A stretch of 64,000 bases of DNA from Prevotella sp. UBA4330. GTDB taxonomy: Bacteria > Bacteroidota > Bacteroidia > Bacteroidales > Bacteroidaceae. Position 1 is the stretch's first letter. Each line of letters starts with the position of its first letter. The notes beneath the pieces were generated by a model, which was not told the DNA's origin, searched no databases, and worked only from the letters and a program-made list of their open reading frames with translations. Both the position numbers and the translations under genes were made by a program. This document shows positions 60,726-64,000 of the stretch, piece after piece. The stretch lies in the NCBI GenBank assembly GCA_002394385.1, contig DGTS01000036.1, positions 24,124 to 88,123 of the forward strand, given 5' to 3'.

Positions 60726-61352
60726 ATGGAGAATAAGATAGGAATAATTGATGTGGGTGGCGTTTTGGTCTCAGGCGACATCATCTACGAACGCTTCTGT
60801 TGCGACCTTGAGAAGTGCAAGGGGCAGTGTTGTGTCGAGGGTGATGCCGGAGCACCCGTCACGATGGATGAGATTGCTGCCATCGAGGAGGCTCTTGACA
60901 CGGTGTGGGGCGACCTCTCGGCATCGGCACAGGCGGTAATCGACCGCCAGGGCGTGGCATACACCGACCCTGAGGGCGACCTCGTGACGAGCATAGTACA
61001 CGGTAAGGACTGTGTATTCACATGTCACGAAGACCTTCGTCTTGACGATGGGACCGTGGTCAGCGGTTGCTGTCTATGCCTGCTTGAGAAGGCCTATCGC
61101 GCCGGGCGCTCATCGTTCTGCAAACCCGTCAGTTGCGCGCTCTATCCCATTCGTGTTAAGACATTCAAGAGAGGACTTGTAGGACTCAACTATAACCGGT
61201 GGAAGGTGTGTGACAGCGCACGCGAGAAAGGGCGCCGTCTCGACATCCCCGTCTATCGTTTTCTGCGCGAACCGCTCATCAGACGCTTCGGCACGGAGTG
61301 GTACGACGAACTGTGCGAAGTGGCGAGACAACTGGAATCTCAAAACGGCTGA
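60726..61352 (+). CDS. DUF3109 family Cys-rich protein
   Basis: A 208-residue protein with many conserved cysteines: CCDLEKCKGQCC (about 25-36), HGKDCVFTCH, SGCCLCLLEKA and 'FCKPVSCALYPIRV'. This pattern matches DUF3109 (YkgJ-like), probably a metal- or Fe-S-binding protein of unknown reaction. It is the third gene in the transporter-ung-DUF3109 run. It starts with MENKIGIIDVGGVLVSGDII, which has no signal. Confidence 0.88.
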   Translation: MENKIGIIDVGGVLVSGDIIYERFCCDLEKCKGQCCVEGDAGAPVTMDEIAAIEEALDTVWGDLSASAQAVIDRQGVAYTDPEGDLVTSIVHGKDCVFTCHEDLRLDDGTVVSGCCLCLLEKAYRAGRSSFCKPVSCALYPIRVKTFKRGLVGLNYNRWKVCDSAREKGRRLDIPVYRFLREPLIRRFGTEWYDELCEVARQLESQNG

Positions 61353-61365
61353 AATGCATGTCTTG

Positions 61366-62214
61366 CTAAATTCCTAAGACAAATAACAGAATGACAACGC
61401 CGATGATGAGCAATATAATGGCTATGAAATAAGCAAGCAGTGATATTAAGATAGTCCTCAGCCATGAGAATCCTGACATCTGTTTCAGCGGGATAATCGA
61501 CAAAAACGATGTCGCTGCAATAAATGTTTCGTGGGCATTCAGAAACTCTCCTATTATGGAGTAGATTGAGGTCATGTTGGCAATGTAAACCAATGACACA
61601 AGAAACTCGGAGAAGCGCAAGTCGGGAATGGCAGGACTGCGGCGGAAGAAAAGGTAAAGAAAGCCCGAGAGAATGAACAATGCAAACAATGTGGTAATGC
61701 TGGGGAACCTCTGAGAGAAACTTACAATCTTCTCACCATTTTCTTTAAAGGCAGCCTCAAATTTCTTGTCTGTCTCGTCGTCCCCAACGTCATATTTTCT
61801 CAATTCTTCTAATGCATCTTCCGAATAGTTCTTACCGCTGATATTCACACCGCCTTCTATGACAACAGACAGGGCAGTGAGCAGGAAAAACAACTTAAAA
61901 GGCGGGAAATATGCCATCTGCATACCCGAGAGATAGTCGCGAATCATATAGCCTGGGCGCAAGACAAGGTCGCGCAGGGTGCGGAACATGCCGCGGTTGC
62001 CCAGTCCCCACACGTCGAGAAACAACAGAAAGGCTTTCTTGAACGAGTAACGACCAATCCTTGACGACTGACCGCAACGCGGACAGTAGTTCCCTTGATA
62101 CTCCGTACCACATGTGGCGCACGTGTGATGCTCCTCCGACAACGGTGCCACCTCATACGGCTTACGCTGCCATTCACGGAAAGCATGCCACTTCTCTGCT
62201 AAGCGTTTCATCAT
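61366..62214 (-). CDS. DUF3667 membrane protein
   Basis: A 282-residue protein with an N-terminal zinc ribbon (CATCGTEYQGNYCPRCGQSS, about 32-51), then GRYSFKKAFLLFLDVWGLG and four or five TM segments in the C-terminal two-thirds, a layout typical of DUF3667. Function unknown. The ATG at 62214 may be replaced by the next codon (MKR). It is convergent with DUF3109, separated by 13 bases. Upstream lies a repeat-rich stretch. Confidence 0.85.
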   Translation of the reverse strand: MMKRLAEKWHAFREWQRKPYEVAPLSEEHHTCATCGTEYQGNYCPRCGQSSRIGRYSFKKAFLLFLDVWGLGNRGMFRTLRDLVLRPGYMIRDYLSGMQMAYFPPFKLFFLLTALSVVIEGGVNISGKNYSEDALEELRKYDVGDDETDKKFEAAFKENGEKIVSFSQRFPSITTLFALFILSGFLYLFFRRSPAIPDLRFSEFLVSLVYIANMTSIYSIIGEFLNAHETFIAATSFLSIIPLKQMSGFSWLRTILISLLAYFIAIILLIIGVVILLFVLGI

Positions 62215-62293
62215 GATTTACAATCCCCAGATTACTGATATGGCTGCAAAAGTACAAATAAATATGATAAACACAAAAGTTTTTCTTGGTTTT

Positions 62294-62404
62294 GGACATA
62301 AAGACATAAGAGGTTTAAGACATAAAGACATATTATTATTGGACATAAAGACATAAAAGGTTTAAGACATAAAGACATATTTTTATTGGACATAAAGACA
62401 TAAT
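62294..62404. repeat. Tandem 47-bp repeat with 'gacataaagacata' core
   Basis: Two full units and a partial third, each with two copies of 'gacataaagacata' separated by 'agaggttta'/'attatt'. The array lies upstream of the DUF3667 gene. The start of the intergenic region 62215-63279 is otherwise without genes apart from the remnants listed below. Confidence 0.75.
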
Positions 62405-62536
62405 CTCTAAACTCTAATCTCTCCACTCTCCACCAGCACCTAATGCCATTGTCAGGAGATACTCCTGAGGATGTCAGGTGTATCTCCTGAGGATGTCAGA
62501 TATATACAAGTGAGGTGGTCAGGAAGCACAAGTGAG

Positions 62537-62556
62537 CGAGTGATTAGGCCCTAATC
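62537..62556. repeat. Short palindrome GTGATTAGGCCCTAATCAC
   Basis: A nearly perfect 19-base palindrome in a region of low-complexity short repeats ('cctgaggatgtcag' twice at 62463-62500; 'gtgaaatt' several times at 62610-62700). No gene is supported here. Confidence 0.6.
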
Positions 62557-62755
62557 ACTTCCCCAAAAGGCACAAGTGGCACCACAAGAAGTCATTTCTG
62601 CCTGCGTGATATTGCGTGAAATTGGGTGAAATTGCACCTTCACACGCAATTCCCTGTACTCCAAAATGTTACAACGAATGTGAAATTGTGAAATTGATTT
62701 TCGACTTTTTAAAGTAAAAAAAAGCATTATCGGTATACATTATCTCTCCACTCGT

Positions 62756-62816
62756 AGGAGGTGACGTGTCCCACGTCACAATCCGTGACTTCGTGACGTG
62801 AGACACGTCACCTCCT
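62756..62816. repeat. 61-bp near-perfect hairpin
   Basis: AGGAGGTGACGTGTC (62756-62770) pairs with GACACGTCACCTCCT (62802-62816), and the inner CACGTCAC with GTGACGTG, separated by one mismatch and closed by a 13-base loop. The 23-bp stem is the longest simple hairpin in this stretch. Related internal 'gtgacgtg' units suggest growth by local duplication. Confidence 0.82.
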
Positions 62817-62939
62817 ATTTGGACGCTGCAAATTTAATTGCATCCTTTAATGCATTTTTACAAGACTATACTTTTTATCCGCAAATTGCCGTAAATGGGA
62901 CGTAAATGTCTGGGGATTGAATCATTGGGACTGGCATGT

Positions 62940-63074
62940 TTAAAGATTCTTGCTCAGTTCCCTCACGCTGCCTATGGCAACGGTGATGTTCGGAACTGCC
63001 TTGCTAGTGAACTTCTTAAAGTCGCGCAGAATATAGAGTCCTTTTGTAAAACTTAATGTTGCCCTAGGTTTGGT
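62940..63074 (-). pseudogene. C-terminal fragment of an unrecognised protein
   Basis: A frame open for about 44 codons ends TKGLYILRDFKKFTSKAVPN followed by ITVAIGSVRELSKNL and a stop. It has no start codon of its own and follows the RHS-like fragment on the same strand after a repeat. It may be the detached end of a gene disrupted when the family G repeat was placed here. No family is recognised. Confidence 0.45.
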
Positions 63075-63081
63075 TTATTGT

Positions 63082-63134
63082 GCATTACAAATGCTAATAC
63101 TCAATGTGGGCAGATTACAAATCCGCCCGAGCAG
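63082..63134 (-). repeat. Repeat family G, copy 1
   Basis: The minus strand reads 'ctgctcgggcggatttgtaa' and then 'tctgcccacattgagtatta' and 'gcatttgtaatgc'. It is the inverse of 63911-63963. It overlaps the end of the RHS-like fragment and supplies its stop codon. Confidence 0.82.
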
Positions 63135-63235
63135 GTGAACTGTATCCTTACCGGGTTGTTCATCATGTCGTAGTCTATCCTCGCTATCCTGCGACCCGCG
63201 TCCATACTATAATTCGTTACTCTTTTCATTTTCAT
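63101..63235 (-). pseudogene. RHS-repeat protein fragment
   Basis: The frame from ATG 63235 reads MKMKRVTNYSMDAGRRIARI, then DYDMMNNPVRIQFTCSGG. It resembles Bacteroidales RHS/YD repeats ('YDANGRR...I.YD..NNP.RIQF'), which make large secreted toxin-carrying proteins. After RIQF the frame enters the family G repeat and stops. Only about one and a half repeats remain, so this is a remnant of a larger RHS gene. Confidence 0.65.
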
Positions 63236-63279
63236 CTCCTCTATCTTGAAAAATGATTAGAAGAATCGACCCGATGATT

Positions 63280-63861
63280 CTAATAATTGAACCGTTCTTT
63301 TCCTTCTGTTACATAGACTTTCCCATCAATGACAATTCGAAATCCGACACGTCTGCCCTTATATGGCATAGAACTTTTTTGCCTGTATATGTCGATTTCA
63401 TTTTTACTATTATCAATCATGAAAATCCCAACAAAAAGTGAGTCGTAAGTTTCATGGTGTTTAAATGGGTAGTCGTTATCACTAAATGGATACAACTTAG
63501 GTTCTATCAAAACCTTGTTAACATGTATGTCATGTTTATGGTCTCCCTCACTAATTGTAACGCTATTGTTCCAGTTAAACTTAATAGTCATTATTTGCGG
63601 GATACTATCTTGGTCAAGTAGCGGAATATCGGGATACACATCCCCTTTATGAATGAACCAGCATATTGGATATATCCGCAGACGTTCCAAATGTTCTTGT
63701 AATTTATCTTGAAAGGAGTTATCAAAATAAAAACCTACATTTCTAGACACATCCATGTCCTTCATCTGGATAAAGGGTATATAACACAACAAAATGATTG
63801 CTATAAAAGTTATAGTTACCACCGATATCCATATTATCTTCTTTGATTTTAGTTTATTCAT
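63280..63861 (-). CDS. Membrane-anchored protein of unknown function between inverted repeats
   Basis: A 193-residue protein with one N-terminal TM segment (about 10-30; IIWISVVTITFIAIILLCYI) and a soluble C-terminal domain rich in aromatic and Lys residues ('RQKSSMPYKGRRVGFRIVID'). It lies between family G inverted repeats and next to an RHS remnant, a position often held by immunity or accessory proteins of RHS systems; this is inference only. Its A/T-rich composition differs from the GC-richer genes before it, suggesting transfer. Confidence 0.65.
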   Translation of the reverse strand: MNKLKSKKIIWISVVTITFIAIILLCYIPFIQMKDMDVSRNVGFYFDNSFQDKLQEHLERLRIYPICWFIHKGDVYPDIPLLDQDSIPQIMTIKFNWNNSVTISEGDHKHDIHVNKVLIEPKLYPFSDNDYPFKHHETYDSLFVGIFMIDNSKNEIDIYRQKSSMPYKGRRVGFRIVIDGKVYVTEGKERFNY

Positions 63862-63910
63862 GATAAAAAGTTATAAATAAGTATGATTGTATTTGAAATT
63901 GGCTGTTTAC

Positions 63911-63963
63911 CCGCTCGGGCGGATTTGTAATCCACCCGCATTGAGTATCAGCATTTGCAATGC
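63911..63963 (+). repeat. Repeat family G, copy 2
   Basis: 'ccgctcgggcggatttgtaa' is followed by 'tccacccgcattgagtatca' and 'gcatttgcaatgc'. It is nearly the reverse complement of 63082-63134 and, with it, brackets about 780 bases containing the 63280-63861 gene. 'Gcggatttgtaatccaccc' itself is palindromic. Confidence 0.82.
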
Positions 63964-64000
63964 GACAAGATATATTCATATTAGTTGTTTCTCATATTGT

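Overview
The window looks like chromosomal DNA of a Prevotella-type member of the Bacteroidales. The evidence is of five kinds: promoters of the Bacteroidota form TTG/TTTG-N19-20-TAnnTTTG; a SusC/SusD outer-membrane uptake pair; a one-protein hybrid two-component regulator (HTCS); secreted proteins sharing a 'GIxIxNGKK'-type C-terminal tail like type IX secretion signals; and a xylan gene order (regulator, divergent symporter, GH10, GH43) resembling the one I recall from Prevotella bryantii. No phage, complete insertion sequence, CRISPR array or rRNA operon is visible. One tRNA gene (tRNA-Arg, CCT) is present.

Layout. 1-10.5 kb: infB, then the Fe-S assembly genes sufB-sufC-sufD and, past a DUF3857/transglutaminase gene and the remnant of a second one, sufS. 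10.7-16.3 kb: accessory DNA with an unknown secreted protein, an acyltransferase, two candidate non-coding RNAs on divergent promoters, a small BECR-nuclease-like protein and three tandem paralogous envelope proteins. 16.4-29 kb: tRNA-Arg, a TonB-type outer-membrane protein, metG, two small conserved proteins, a CarboxypepD_reg protein, an M6 peptidase, a WYL regulator and rnhB. 29.4-41.4 kb: a second M6 peptidase, a secreted protein of unknown fold, and an uptake operon (SusC, SusD, HExxH metallohydrolase lipoprotein, DUF4302 lipoprotein). 41.8-53.4 kb: a xylan-degradation locus (GH35, GH67 and HTCS leftward; symporter, GH10 and GH43 rightward). 53.6-56.05 kb: a compact operon of a radical SAM/SPASM enzyme with five short lipoproteins sharing a YGxP...Y motif and a small membrane protein. 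56.3-62.2 kb: gpmI, a secreted protein, a YdcZ-type transporter, ung, a DUF3109 protein and a DUF3667 protein. 62.2-64 kb: repeat-rich DNA with an RHS-repeat remnant and an orphan membrane-anchored protein lying between inverted repeats.

Two things stand out. The radical SAM/lipoprotein operon is an uncharacterised modification system: one enzyme, five candidate substrates, nearly all reading frames overlapping, one clear promoter. The intergenic DNA is also crowded with at least eight families of palindromic or tandem repeats, and several copies have entered genes in frame (33 codons inside sufD, the start of sufD, the end of rnhB, a segment of the GH35 gene). The families can be told apart by sequence and are listed separately.

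The xylan locus is coherent. Oligosaccharides sensed by the periplasmic propeller of the HTCS would induce secreted GH10 and GH67, inner-membrane uptake by the symporter, and cytoplasmic trimming by GH43. No SusC/SusD pair sits next to it in this window; the one present nearby belongs to a metallohydrolase/DUF4302 operon of unknown substrate.
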